DNA from: Rhodococcus sp. 4CII
GTDB taxonomy: Bacteria; Actinomycetota; Actinomycetes; Mycobacteriales; Mycobacteriaceae
Assembly (NCBI RefSeq): GCF_014256275.1
Contig: NZ_JACCFE010000002.1
Coordinates: 5,746,001 to 5,810,000, forward strand
Length of the DNA: 64,000 nucleotides
Direction of reading: 5' to 3'
Shown: piece by piece, positions 1 through 9,131 of the stretch
Layout: every line of letters begins with the position of its first letter
Position numbering within the stretch: the stretch's first letter is position 1
Made by a program: the position numbers and the translations under genes
Notes under the pieces: model-generated
What the model saw: only the letters and a program-made list of their open reading frames with translations
Told to the model about the DNA's origin: nothing
The model's database searches: none

Positions 1-861
1 GCGGGTTTCGGTACGCCGGCGCTCGCTTCGGCGGACCCGCTGTCGCTGCCCGGAATCACGCTCCCCGGATTCGGTTCCGCCGACTTCGGGAGCGCGGGCC
101 CGGTCGCCGAGACGCCGCGACTCGCGTCGGTAGACAACTTCCGCGACGTCGGGGGCACGGGACGGGGGTACGCCACCGCGCGTGGGGGACACGTGACGCG
201 GGGAGTGTTCTACCGTTCGAACGCACTGGTCCCGAACGATCAGGATCTCGCCGTCCTCACCGGTCTCGGTCTGACGGCGGTGTACGACGTGCGCACCGTC
301 GAAGAGGTCGCGGCGAAACCGGACCGGCTCCCGGCAGGCCCGCGATACCTGGGCATCCCCATCCTGTCGGGCGACCTGGGTGCGGCGGTCGCGCAACTGA
401 AGTCGCCGGCCGACGCCGTCGCGTTCATGCAGCAGATGAACCGCAGCTTCGTCGACGACGCGGCCACCCGTGCGGGCTTCGCGAATCTTCTGACGTCACT
501 GGCCGAGACGGCCGGACCGCAGGTCTTCCACTGCACGGCGGGCAAGGATCGCACCGGCTGGGCGTCCGCACTGCTGCTGAGCATCGCGGGCGTTTCGCAG
601 GAGACCATCTTCGACGACTACCTGCTCACCAACGACTACACCGCCGCGTCGATGAAGGTCACGTACGACCAGATCGCCGCCAGCCGCGGGGAGGCGGTGG
701 CGGCGATCTACCAGCCGTTGCTCGGGGTCGACCGGAGCTATCTGGAGGCAGGGCTGGGGCGCCTCACCGAGCGGTACGGCACGGTCGACCGCTACCTGAC
801 CGAGGGGCTCGGCCTCCGCCCGGCGACCATCGACCGGCTCCGGAGCAAGCTGCTGAGCTGA
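1..861 (+). CDS. Secreted tyrosine/serine phosphatase, 5' end cut by window
   Basis: The reading frame is open to the left edge, so the start lies outside. The first codons read as the end of an Ala-rich export signal (LASADP), followed by a Gly/Pro/Phe-rich linker. The family block NFRDVGG then leads to the phosphatase core. The P-loop HCTAGKDRTGW is at about 529..561, with Cys as nucleophile and Arg for phosphate binding; the lysine in the loop is typical of the PtpB / Y_phosphatase3 family. Members dephosphorylate phosphotyrosine, sometimes phosphoserine or phosphoinositides, usually outside the membrane. The gene converges on the aldo/keto reductase 13 bases away. Family assignment is firm; substrate and secretion are inferred. 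Confidence 0.85.
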   Translation, partial: AGFGTPALASADPLSLPGITLPGFGSADFGSAGPVAETPRLASVDNFRDVGGTGRGYATARGGHVTRGVFYRSNALVPNDQDLAVLTGLGLTAVYDVRTVEEVAAKPDRLPAGPRYLGIPILSGDLGAAVAQLKSPADAVAFMQQMNRSFVDDAATRAGFANLLTSLAETAGPQVFHCTAGKDRTGWASALLLSIAGVSQETIFDDYLLTNDYTAASMKVTYDQIAASRGEAVAAIYQPLLGVDRSYLEAGLGRLTERYGTVDRYLTEGLGLRPATIDRLRSKLLS

Positions 862-874
862 GTCGAGCGGTGCG

Positions 875-1822
875 TCAGGCGCCGATCGCGTCCGAGAGCG
901 TCGTGAGCTGGTTGATCTCGGACGCGGTCAGCGTCACCGTCGGGGCGTCGAGCAGGGCGGGAAGTTGCTCGAGTCGGCTCGCGCTGGCGATCGGCGCGGT
1001 GATGCCGGGCCGGGTGAGGAGCCAGGCGAGCGCGATGGTGGAGATCTCCGCGGAGTGGGCGGCGGCGATCTCGGCCAGCGCGTCGACGACGGCGAGGCCC
1101 GATTCGGAGAAGTAGCGGGTCGCCATCCGCTGACGGGGTTGACCGTCCAGATCGGCCTGGGTGCGGTACTTGCCTGCGAGGAAGCCCGCGGCCAGGGAGT
1201 AGTACGGGAAGACGCCGAGGTTGTTCTCGCCGGCGATCGCCGCGACCTCGGGTTCGTAGTCGTGCCGGTGCACGAGGTTGTAGTGCGGCTGCAACGCGAT
1301 CGGGGCCGCGAACCCGTTCTCCGCCGTGAGGGACAGCCATTCCCGGATGCGCTCGGGGGAGTAGTTGGAGATGGCGACGTAACGGACGAGGCCGTCGCGA
1401 ACCAGTTCGTCGAAGGCGCCGAGTGTGTCGACGAGCGGGGTCTCGGCGTCGTCGAAGTGGGCGTAGTACACGTCGATGTGGTCGGTCTGGAGCCGCTTCA
1501 GGGACGCCTCGGCCGCGGCCCGGACGTTGGCGGGCGCCAAGCCCTTGAAATCCGGATGCCGGCTGACCTTGGTGGCGATCACCATGTGGTCGCGATTGCC
1601 TCGGGAGGACATCCAGTTGCCGAGGACGGTCTCCGACTCGCCGCCGGAGTTCCCCTCGGCGAACGCCGAGTACGAGTCGGCCGTGTCGACGAAGTTGCCG
1701 CCGCCCGCGGCGAACGCGTCGAGGATCTCGAACGACGTCGATTCGTCACTGGTCCAGCCGAAGGTGTTTCCGCCGAGGGCCAGGGGAAAGATGTCCAGAT
1801 CCGACGTGCCGATCGCGACCAC
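875..1822 (-). CDS. Aldo/keto reductase, 315 aa
   Basis: NAD(P)H-dependent reductase of aldehydes or ketones, cytoplasmic. The N-terminal strand PLALGGNTFGW, the Asp-Tyr pair in DTADSYS, the Lys in IATKVSRHP and the His in YYAHFDD form the usual catalytic tetrad of the TIM-barrel family. The C-terminal part (GITAPIASAS) carries the NADP-binding loop. Length is normal. The start is GTG at 1822, with GGAG seven bases upstream. It is divergent from the betaine aldehyde dehydrogenase gene, with a 231-base gap between the two starts. The substrate cannot be read from sequence; it resembles the general-stress or sugar-reductase group. Confidence 0.88.
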   Translation of the reverse strand: MVAIGTSDLDIFPLALGGNTFGWTSDESTSFEILDAFAAGGGNFVDTADSYSAFAEGNSGGESETVLGNWMSSRGNRDHMVIATKVSRHPDFKGLAPANVRAAAEASLKRLQTDHIDVYYAHFDDAETPLVDTLGAFDELVRDGLVRYVAISNYSPERIREWLSLTAENGFAAPIALQPHYNLVHRHDYEPEVAAIAGENNLGVFPYYSLAAGFLAGKYRTQADLDGQPRQRMATRYFSESGLAVVDALAEIAAAHSAEISTIALAWLLTRPGITAPIASASRLEQLPALLDAPTVTLTASEINQLTTLSDAIGA

Positions 1823-1831
1823 GGGTGCTCC

Positions 1832-1860
1832 GTTTCTTGGTGTGCTGTTTCTCGGTGTGC
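1832..1860. repeat. Two direct 14-bp repeats upstream of the aldo/keto reductase
   Basis: GTTTCTTGGTGTGC at 1832..1845 and GTTTCTCGGTGTGC at 1847..1860 differ at one base and repeat every 15 bp. They lie just before the reductase start codon, over its ribosome-binding region. They could be a regulator site or chance. Confidence 0.4.
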
Positions 1861-2053
1861 ATGTGCGAAGGTGCGAAGAGTTCGGCTGACCACGCTATCG
1901 CAGCCGCGTAGCGAACGTGCGTCCGACTACCGAACGCCCTGTTTTCGGTGAACTCCCGGAATCGGACATGTGTGATCGAACCCAGCCCACCGCGACTCCA
2001 CTGGCATACCGTGAAGGGGGTGCATGCGTTCCGGCGAGCCACGGAGTTGAGTG

Positions 2054-3556
2054 ATGCAGGACCAGTCGATCGACGACCTCTTGAACACGGGCCTGTTCAT
2101 CGACGGGCAGTGGCTCCACTCCAGCTCCGGCGAGACCCGGGCCTGCATCAATCCGGCCGACGGGTCGGTTGTCGCCACCGTCGACGAAGCAGCTCCGGAC
2201 GACGCCACCCGTGCCGTCGCCGCGGCCCGCGCGGCCTTCGACGAGGGAACGTGGCCCCGCACCCCCGTCGCCGAGCGTGCGGCCCTGGTCGCGAGGATCG
2301 CCGATCTGCTCGAGCGGGACAAGGAGACGCTCGCGCGGATCGAGACACTCGACACCGGAAAGACGTTGGAGGAGAGCCGAATCGACATCGACGACGTGGT
2401 ATCGGTGTTCCGGTACTACGCGAACCTCGCGGCCGTCGAGTCGGACCGCCTGGTGGATGTCGGCAGGCCCGACGTGATCAGCCGGGTGGTGCGGGAACCG
2501 ATCGGCGTCTGCGTGCTCATCGCCCCGTGGAACTATCCGCTGCTGCAGATCTCGTGGAAGGTGGCACCCGCGCTGGCCGCCGGCTGCACTATGGTCCTCA
2601 AACCGAGCGAGGTGACCCCGCTCAGCACCATCGCGTTCGTCGAGTTGATCGTCGAGGCAGGCGCTCCGGCCGGGGTGGTGAACCTGGTGCAGGGCAGCGG
2701 CGCGGTGCTCGGTGCCGCGCTCACCGGGACCCCCGACGTCGATTTCGTCTCGTTCACGGGTGGGCTCGCCACCGGACGCGTCATCCTCGAAACCGCGGCG
2801 AAGAACGTCACGAAGGTGGCAGTGGAACTCGGCGGCAAGAATCCGCACATCGTCTTCGCGGACGCGGACGGCGACGATTCGGTGGACCAGGTGCTCACGG
2901 GGGTGTTCCTGCATTCCGGTCAGGTGTGTTCGGCGGGAACCCGGCTCATCGTCGAGGAATCCATCGCCGACCGGTTCGTGGCCGCGCTCGCCGCGCGCGC
3001 CGAGAAGATCCGCATGGGCAACGGTCTCGATCCCGCGAGCCGAACCGGCCCGTTGGTTTCCGAGGCGCACCGGGAGAAGGTGGAGCGGTACGTCGCGCTC
3101 GGGCTCTCCGAAGGTGCCCAGTTGGTGACGGGAGGCGCGCGGCCGTCGGATCCCGCGCTGGCGAAGGGGAGCTACTACCTCCCGACCATCTTCGATCACT
3201 GCGACCGCACCATGCGCCTCGTGCAGGAAGAGACATTCGGGCCCATCCTCACCGTCGAGCGTTTCACGACGGAGGAGGAGGCGTTGCGCCTCGGCAACGA
3301 CACCGAGTACGGCCTCGCCGCCGGTGTCCGGACCGCCGACAGCGCGCGGGGCGAGCGGATGGTGCGCGGTCTGCGGCACGGCACGGTATGGCTCAACGAC
3401 TTCGGCTACTACACCGCGGCCGCCGAATGGGGCGGTTTCAAGATGTCCGGGAACGGACGCGAACTCGGACCCGCCGGTCTGGCGGAATATCAGGAGACCA
3501 AACACATCTGGCACAACACCTCGCCCACCGCGGCGGGGTGGTTCGACAACGGCTAG
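2054..3556 (+). CDS. betB: Aldehyde dehydrogenase, betaine aldehyde dehydrogenase type, 500 aa
   Basis: Oxidises betaine aldehyde (or a related aldehyde) to the acid with NAD(P)+. It has the full aldehyde dehydrogenase fold: the cofactor segment IAPWNYPLL, the Gly-rich FTGGLATGR, the general-base Glu in VELGGKNPHIVF and the catalytic Cys in HSGQVCSAGTR. The C-terminal part (ETFGPILTVERF) is complete. ATG at 2054 is chosen because GGAG lies seven bases upstream; GTG at 2051 is possible. A permease and a GMC dehydrogenase follow on the same strand, which makes choline to glycine betaine the likely pathway. The symbol rests on that context, because aldehyde dehydrogenases are hard to separate by sequence alone. 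Confidence 0.85.
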   Translation: MQDQSIDDLLNTGLFIDGQWLHSSSGETRACINPADGSVVATVDEAAPDDATRAVAAARAAFDEGTWPRTPVAERAALVARIADLLERDKETLARIETLDTGKTLEESRIDIDDVVSVFRYYANLAAVESDRLVDVGRPDVISRVVREPIGVCVLIAPWNYPLLQISWKVAPALAAGCTMVLKPSEVTPLSTIAFVELIVEAGAPAGVVNLVQGSGAVLGAALTGTPDVDFVSFTGGLATGRVILETAAKNVTKVAVELGGKNPHIVFADADGDDSVDQVLTGVFLHSGQVCSAGTRLIVEESIADRFVAALAARAEKIRMGNGLDPASRTGPLVSEAHREKVERYVALGLSEGAQLVTGGARPSDPALAKGSYYLPTIFDHCDRTMRLVQEETFGPILTVERFTTEEEALRLGNDTEYGLAAGVRTADSARGERMVRGLRHGTVWLNDFGYYTAAAEWGGFKMSGNGRELGPAGLAEYQETKHIWHNTSPTAAGWFDNG

Positions 3557-3583
3557 GTCGGCGCACGGAGAGGCGAGAGAACC

Positions 3584-5146
3584 ATGGCAACTCGGCACGG
3601 AGCAGTGGGTGACGACGGGACGCCGGGGGACAGCGGGCTCGGCGAACTGGGGTACAAGGAGGAACTGGATCGGAGCCTCGGCAAATTCGCCAGTTTCGCC
3701 GCGGGAGTCAGCTACATCTCGATCCTCACCGGCACCTTCCAACTGTTCTACTTCGGATTCGGCACGGCGGGCCCCGCGTACCTGTGGTCGTGGCCGATGG
3801 TGTTCGTCGGGCAGATGGCCGTCGCCCTGTGCTTCATGGAACTCGCGGCCAAATATCCCGTCGCCGGCTCGGTCTACAACTGGGCGAAACTGCTCGGCAG
3901 CAGGATCGTGGGATGGTCGTCGGGCTGGCTGATGCTCACGGCGTCGATCGTCACCCTGTCGGCCGTCGTGCTCGCACTGCAACTCAACCTGCCGCGGCTG
4001 TGGAGCGGATTCCAGATCGTCGGCGACGGCAGCGGTGAATACGACTTCGCGACCAACGCCGTCATTCTCGGCACGGTCATGATCGCGTTCACCACGGCGG
4101 TCAATGCGTTCGGCGTCAAGCTGATGGCACTCATCAACAGCACCGGCGTGTTCGTCGAATTGATCGCGGCCGTGCTCATCGCCGCAATCCTCGCCGCCAA
4201 CGTCACCCGCGGTCCGGACGTGTTCTTCTCCACCCACGGGTACGGCGCCGGGGAGACCGGCGGCTATCTGAGCGTCTTCCTGGTGGCGTCCCTCGCGTCG
4301 GGGTACGTGATGTACGGATTCGACACCGCGAGTTCGCTCGGTGAGGAAACGGTCGATCCGCGGCGGACGGCGCCCAAGGCGATCCTGCGGGCGATCCTCG
4401 CGTCGTTCGTGATCGGTGGGGCGATCCTGGTGTTCGCGATCATGGCGGCACCCGACCTCGACGATCCACTGATCGGCAGTAGCGAGGGTGGCTTGCAGTA
4501 CATCGTCGAGCAGGTGATGTGGGGACCGCTCGGCAAGGTCTTCCTCGTCTGCATCGTCATCGCCGTCACCGTGTGCTCGCTCGCGGTGCACGCCGCGGCC
4601 ATCCGGCTCACGTTCGCGATGGCCCGCGACAACGCCCTGCCCTTCGGCGAGCGACTCGCCCACGTCAACCCGAAGCATCAGACGCCGGTGGTGCCCGCCA
4701 TCGTGATCGGGGTGCTCGCGGCGTTCATCCTCGTCATCAACATCGGTCAGCCACAGATCTTCACGGTGCTGACGTCGATCGCGATCATCATGATCTACCT
4801 GGCGTACCTCATGGTCACCGGACCGCTGCTGAAGAAGCGGCTGCAAGGGCACTGGCCGCCGAAGGATCTCGCCGAGAAGGGCTACTTCACGATGGGCCGG
4901 TGGGGACTTCCCGTCAACATCTTCGCCGTGTTGTGGGGAGTGGGAATGGCGCTCAACCTCGCCTGGCCACGCACCGAGGTGTACGGCACGCCCTGGTACA
5001 ACACGTGGGGTGCGTTCGTGTACATCGGCATCATCCTCGGGCTGGGACTCCTCTGGTACGCGGTGAAGGGGCGTAACCACATCGGATGTCTCGCCTCGCA
5101 CGCGGCGTCGTCGAAGGACGAGACGACGGAGAGCGAACTGTCATGA
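3584..5146 (+). CDS. APC-family amino acid/amine permease, 520 aa
   Basis: Inner-membrane secondary transporter of the amino acid-polyamine-organocation superfamily. A hydrophilic N-terminus leads into about twelve hydrophobic segments. These include FASFAAGVSYISILTG, typical of the first helix, and MYGFDTASSLGEETVDPR, typical of the conserved loop after helix 6. It starts 27 bases after the aldehyde dehydrogenase and its last bases overlap the next start (ATGA). Placement between two choline-oxidation enzymes suggests uptake of choline or a related amine, but APC members mostly carry amino acids. No BCCT-type choline carrier is seen here. Confidence 0.85.
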   Translation: MATRHGAVGDDGTPGDSGLGELGYKEELDRSLGKFASFAAGVSYISILTGTFQLFYFGFGTAGPAYLWSWPMVFVGQMAVALCFMELAAKYPVAGSVYNWAKLLGSRIVGWSSGWLMLTASIVTLSAVVLALQLNLPRLWSGFQIVGDGSGEYDFATNAVILGTVMIAFTTAVNAFGVKLMALINSTGVFVELIAAVLIAAILAANVTRGPDVFFSTHGYGAGETGGYLSVFLVASLASGYVMYGFDTASSLGEETVDPRRTAPKAILRAILASFVIGGAILVFAIMAAPDLDDPLIGSSEGGLQYIVEQVMWGPLGKVFLVCIVIAVTVCSLAVHAAAIRLTFAMARDNALPFGERLAHVNPKHQTPVVPAIVIGVLAAFILVINIGQPQIFTVLTSIAIIMIYLAYLMVTGPLLKKRLQGHWPPKDLAEKGYFTMGRWGLPVNIFAVLWGVGMALNLAWPRTEVYGTPWYNTWGAFVYIGIILGLGLLWYAVKGRNHIGCLASHAASSKDETTESELS

Positions 5147-6699
5147 CGGACACCGTGTTCGACTACGTGATCGCCGGCGGCGGCACCGCCGGATGCGTAC
5201 TCGCCGCACGGCTCAGCGAGGACCCGTCGGTGACCGTCTGCCTCGTCGAGGCCGGACCGTCCGACATCGGTGACCGCAACGTCCTGGACTTGTCGCAGTG
5301 GATGCACCTTCTGGACTCCGGGTACGACTGGGACTATCCGGTCGAGCCGCAGGAGAGGGGCAACAGCTTCATGCGGCACGCCCGCGCCAAGGTGCTCGGC
5401 GGATGCTCCTCCCACAATTCGTGTATCGCATTCTGGCCGCCCGCCGAGACGCTCGACGACTGGGCGGCGGCCGGCGCCACCGGCTGGGGAGCGGAGGATG
5501 TGCTCCCCCTGGTGGCGCGGGTCGAGAACAACGACGCCCCCGGCGACCAGCACGGACACGAAGGTCCCGTGCGGTTGCGCGACGTCCCGCCGAACGACCC
5601 GTGCGGCGTGGCCCTGCTCGAATCCGCGGCGAAGGCCGGGTTGCCGACGGTGCAGTTCAACCGCGGCACCACCGTCCTCGACGGGGCGGGCTGGTTCCAG
5701 ATCAACGCGTCCGAGGACGGCACCCGGATGTCGACGTCACACGCTTACCTGCACCCGATTCTCGGATCCCGCCCGAATCTGGACGTGCGCACCGACTGCT
5801 GGGTCAGCGAAATCCTCATCGACGACGCGACCACGGCGACGGGCGTGCGGTACCGGCGACCCGATCTCACCGGCTACGACACCGTCTCGGCCCGCCGCGA
5901 GGTGATCGTCACCGCCGGGGCCATCGACACACCGAAACTGTTGATGCTCTCGGGGATCGGGCCGACGGTGCACCTGCGGGAGATGGGTGTGCGGGTTCGC
6001 GTCGACGCGCCGGGGGTCGGGCAGAACCTCGACGACCACGTCGAGGGGCTGGTGTTCTGGGACGCGTCCCGGCCGATGGTCGAGACGTCGACGCAGTGGT
6101 GGGAGATCGGATTGTTCGCCACCACGGTGAAGGGGTTGAACCATCCGGACCTGATGATGCATTACGGCAGTGTGCCGTTCGACATGAACACCCTCCGGTG
6201 GGGCTACCCCACGACCGACAACGGCTTCTGCCTCACCCCGAACGTCACGCAGGGACTGTCCCGCGGAACGGTGCGACTGCGTTCCCGCGACTTCCGGGAC
6301 CGGCCGCGAGTGGACCCGCGGTATTTCACCGACCCCGACGGCCACGACGAGGCCGTGATGCTCGCCGGACTCCGGCTCGCGCGCCGCATCGCCGAGCAGG
6401 AACCCCTCCGCGGTTGGATTATGAGTGAGCTGGCACCCGGGAAGGAGGCAGAGACCGACGACGAACTGATCGACTATGCGCACCGGACGCACAACACGGT
6501 GTACCACCCGGCCGGGACCGCGCGCATGGGTGCGGTCGCCGATCCGATGGCCGTTCTCGATCCGGAGTTGCGGGTGAAGGGCGTCCGTAAACTGCGGGTG
6601 GTGGACGCGTCGGCCATGCCGAAGCTGCCGTACGTCAATCCCAACATCACGGTCATGACGATGGCCGAGAAGTGCGCCGATCTCATTCGCGGCGCCTGA
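5143..6699 (+). CDS. betA: GMC oxidoreductase, choline dehydrogenase-like, 518 aa
   Basis: FAD-dependent alcohol dehydrogenase of the glucose-methanol-choline family; it would oxidise choline to betaine aldehyde. Visible are the FAD-binding motif IAGGGTAGCVLAARLSED at the N-terminus, the GMC signature around KVLGGCSSHN, the second signature GAIDTPKLLMLSGIG, the active-site His in HPAGTARMG and the Asn in NPNITVMTMAEK. ATG at 5143 overlaps the permease stop, so the two are translationally coupled; a longer frame to 5086 would bury the start inside the permease. Other GMC alcohol substrates are possible. Confidence 0.82.
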   Translation: MTDTVFDYVIAGGGTAGCVLAARLSEDPSVTVCLVEAGPSDIGDRNVLDLSQWMHLLDSGYDWDYPVEPQERGNSFMRHARAKVLGGCSSHNSCIAFWPPAETLDDWAAAGATGWGAEDVLPLVARVENNDAPGDQHGHEGPVRLRDVPPNDPCGVALLESAAKAGLPTVQFNRGTTVLDGAGWFQINASEDGTRMSTSHAYLHPILGSRPNLDVRTDCWVSEILIDDATTATGVRYRRPDLTGYDTVSARREVIVTAGAIDTPKLLMLSGIGPTVHLREMGVRVRVDAPGVGQNLDDHVEGLVFWDASRPMVETSTQWWEIGLFATTVKGLNHPDLMMHYGSVPFDMNTLRWGYPTTDNGFCLTPNVTQGLSRGTVRLRSRDFRDRPRVDPRYFTDPDGHDEAVMLAGLRLARRIAEQEPLRGWIMSELAPGKEAETDDELIDYAHRTHNTVYHPAGTARMGAVADPMAVLDPELRVKGVRKLRVVDASAMPKLPYVNPNITVMTMAEKCADLIRGA

Positions 6700-6731
6700 A
6701 CGGAGTGCCCCGGAGGCCCTGCGTGAACCGC

Positions 6732-6750
6732 TAGGTACTTTGAAGTCCTA
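6732..6750. promoter_or_regulatory. Imperfect inverted repeat before the thiolase gene
   Basis: TAGGTACTT and AAGTCCTA face each other with one unpaired base, in the 90-base gap between betA and the thiolase. It may be an operator or promoter element for the thiolase / acyl-CoA dehydrogenase pair. The evidence is only the symmetry and the position. Confidence 0.3.
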
Positions 6751-6789
6751 CTATCTCCCCATACCGGTAGAGAGACGGAAGGGCACGTC

Positions 6790-7971
6790 ATGAATACTCC
6801 TGAACCAATCCTGGTGGTCGACGGCGCGAGGACCCCGATCGGCAGCTTCGGTGGCGCGTTCAAGGACGTCCCCGCCCACGAGCTCGGTGCCACCGCCGCG
6901 AAGGCCGCCCTGGCACGCGCCGGGGTGCCCGGCGCCGACATCGACGAGGTGGTGATGGGCTGCATCGGTCAGGTCGGGCCGGACGCCTACAACGCCCGCC
7001 GCGTCGCCCTGGCCGCCGGACTGCCCGACAAGACCCCGGCGTACACCGTGAACCGGCTGTGCGGATCGGGTCTGCAGGCGGTGTGGTCGGCGGCGCAGCA
7101 GATGCGCTGGGGTGGGGTGAACTTCGCCCTCGCCGGCGGCGACGAGAGCATGACCCGGATGCCGTTCTACGACTTCTCGGCCCGCTCCGGCTACAAGCTC
7201 GGCGACCGCAAGTTGGTGGACGGCACGGTCGCGATCCTGACCGACCCGTTCGGTGGGGTCCACATGGGCCGCACCGCCGAGGCCGTTGCCCGCAAGTACG
7301 ACGTGAGCCGGCAGCAGCAGGACGAGTTCGCGGTCGAATCGCAGCGTCGCGCCGCCTCGGATGCGGCGCGGGCGGCGTTCGCGCAGGAGATCACCCCGGT
7401 CGAGATCGGGGGCCGGCGGCCGAAGACGATCGACACGGACGAGCACCCCAAGCCGGACACCACCCTCGAGGCGCTGGCGAAGTTGCGGCCGGCGTTCGAG
7501 GAGGGCGGCACGGTGACCGCGGGCAACGCGTCCGGGATCAACGACGGCGCCGCGGCGCTTGTGCTGGCGACCGGGTCGGCTGCGCAGGAGAAGGGTCTGA
7601 CCGGGCTGGTCACCCTGGAGGCGGTCGCGACCGCGGCGATGGACCCCGCGCTGATGGGGTACGCCCCCGTGCTGGCGTTGCAGAATCTGTTCGAGCAGAC
7701 CGGCACCACCCCGGGTGACATCGACGTGATCGAGTTGAACGAGGCGTTCGCGTCGCAGGCGGTCGCGGTGATCCGGGACGCGAAGCTGAACCCGGAGAAG
7801 ACCAACCCGTACGGCGGGGCGATCGCGTTGGGGCATCCGGTGGGTGCGACCGGTGCGATCCTGAGCCTGCGCGTGGCGAAGGACCTGGTGCGCCGCGACC
7901 TCGAACTCGGCATCGTCACCATGTGCATCGGCGGCGGTCAGGCACTCGCCGCACTCTTCAAGCGCGTCTAG
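6790..7971 (+). CDS. Acetyl-CoA acetyltransferase (thiolase), 393 aa
   Basis: Cleaves 3-ketoacyl-CoA with CoA, or condenses two acetyl-CoA, in fatty acid or branched-chain degradation. The acyl-accepting Cys is in NRLCGSGLQAV (about residue 89). The His is in GHPVGATGA and the second Cys in CIGGGQA near the C-terminus. Length is standard. An AAGGG-type ribosome site precedes ATG 6790. The next gene, an acyl-CoA dehydrogenase, starts 14 bases downstream, so the two form a beta-oxidation pair. It has its own 90-base leader and need not belong to the choline operon. Confidence 0.93.
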   Translation: MNTPEPILVVDGARTPIGSFGGAFKDVPAHELGATAAKAALARAGVPGADIDEVVMGCIGQVGPDAYNARRVALAAGLPDKTPAYTVNRLCGSGLQAVWSAAQQMRWGGVNFALAGGDESMTRMPFYDFSARSGYKLGDRKLVDGTVAILTDPFGGVHMGRTAEAVARKYDVSRQQQDEFAVESQRRAASDAARAAFAQEITPVEIGGRRPKTIDTDEHPKPDTTLEALAKLRPAFEEGGTVTAGNASGINDGAAALVLATGSAAQEKGLTGLVTLEAVATAAMDPALMGYAPVLALQNLFEQTGTTPGDIDVIELNEAFASQAVAVIRDAKLNPEKTNPYGGAIALGHPVGATGAILSLRVAKDLVRRDLELGIVTMCIGGGQALAALFKRV

Positions 7972-7985
7972 AAACAGGGTCGGCG

Positions 7986-9131
7986 ATGAAAAAGCACGTT
8001 CCGTCGTGGCACGACGACGAGGTGAAGGCCCTGTCCGAACTCGCGGTCGGGTTCTTCGAGCGCGAGGTGGTCGCGCACAACGAGAAGTGGGACGCGCAGC
8101 ACCGCATCGACCGCGAGGTGTGGATCGAGGCGGGCAAGCTCGGGTTGCTGTGCTGTTCGATCCCGGAGGAGTACGGCGGCGGGGGTGGCACGTTCGCGCA
8201 CGACCTGGCCGTGTTCGAGGCCCAGGGCTACGCCGGTGACCTCGCGTTCGGGATCGCCGTGCATTCGGGCATCGTCCCGCACTACATCTACGAGTACGGC
8301 ACCGAGGAGCAGAAGAAGGCGTGGCTGCCGGGGATGGCGAGTGGGCAGCTCCTGGGCGCCATCGGCATGACCGAGCCCGGCGCCGGCTCGGATCTCAAGG
8401 CGATCAAGACCACCGCGATCCGGGACGGCGACGAGTACGTGGTCAACGGGTCGAAGACGTTCATCACCAATGGTGCGTCGGCGGACGTGATCGTGCTGGT
8501 GGTGAAGACCGACCCGAAGGCCGGCGCGAAGGGGGTGTCGCTGCTGATCGTCGATCTGCGGGACTGTCCCGGATTCGTCGTGGGCCGGGTGCTGGACAAG
8601 GTCGGTCAGCACGGCGCGGACACGTCGGAGTTGTCGTTCACCGACGTGCGGGTGCCGGTGTCGAATCTGCTCGGCGAGGAGGGGCAGGGGTTCGGACAAT
8701 TGATGGCGCAGTTGGTGCAGGAGCGGTTGATCATCGGTGCGCAGGCGTCGGGTGCGATGAATCGTGCCGTCGAGGACACGGTGGCGTACACGAAGTCGCG
8801 GCAGGCGTTCGGGCACAGTCTGTTCGAGTTCCAGAACACGGCGTTCGAGCTCGCCGAGTGCCAGACCATCGCCCGCACGTGTGCGGTGTTCCTCGACCAT
8901 TGCATCGACGCGCACCTGCGTGGCGAGCTGGATCCGTCGGAGGCGGCGATGGTCAAGTACTGGCTCACCGAGCAGCAGTGCGCGGTGATCGACCGGTGTG
9001 TGCAGTTGCACGGCGGCTACGGGTACATGCGCGAATATCTGATCGCCCGGATGTACGAGGACGCCCGCGTCCAGAAGATCTACGCGGGCGCCAACGAGGT
9101 GATGAAGGGGATCATCGCGAAGTCGCTGTGA
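7986..9131 (+). CDS. Acyl-CoA dehydrogenase, 381 aa
   Basis: FAD enzyme that introduces the alpha,beta double bond into an acyl-CoA. It has IGMTEPGAGSDLKAI, the substrate/FAD loop KTFITNGASADV, the family helix RLIIGAQASGAMNRAVEDT and the C-terminal YGYMREYLIARMYEDARV. The place where short/medium-chain enzymes carry catalytic Glu (YEGT) reads YAGANEV; isovaleryl- and long-chain-type enzymes also lack Glu there and use a residue on another helix. ATG 7986 is chosen over an upstream in-frame start inside the thiolase. Its 3' end overlaps by 20 bases the convergent monooxygenase. Chain-length preference is unknown. Confidence 0.92.
   Translation: MKKHVPSWHDDEVKALSELAVGFFEREVVAHNEKWDAQHRIDREVWIEAGKLGLLCCSIPEEYGGGGGTFAHDLAVFEAQGYAGDLAFGIAVHSGIVPHYIYEYGTEEQKKAWLPGMASGQLLGAIGMTEPGAGSDLKAIKTTAIRDGDEYVVNGSKTFITNGASADVIVLVVKTDPKAGAKGVSLLIVDLRDCPGFVVGRVLDKVGQHGADTSELSFTDVRVPVSNLLGEEGQGFGQLMAQLVQERLIIGAQASGAMNRAVEDTVAYTKSRQAFGHSLFEFQNTAFELAECQTIARTCAVFLDHCIDAHLRGELDPSEAAMVKYWLTEQQCAVIDRCVQLHGGYGYMREYLIARMYEDARVQKIYAGANEVMKGIIAKSL

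Noticed and set aside
1895..5101. A 1,068-codon open frame on the minus strand
   Set aside because: It lies over the aldehyde dehydrogenase and permease genes, is rich in Arg/His/Asp/Gly without domains, and arises from GC-rich third positions.
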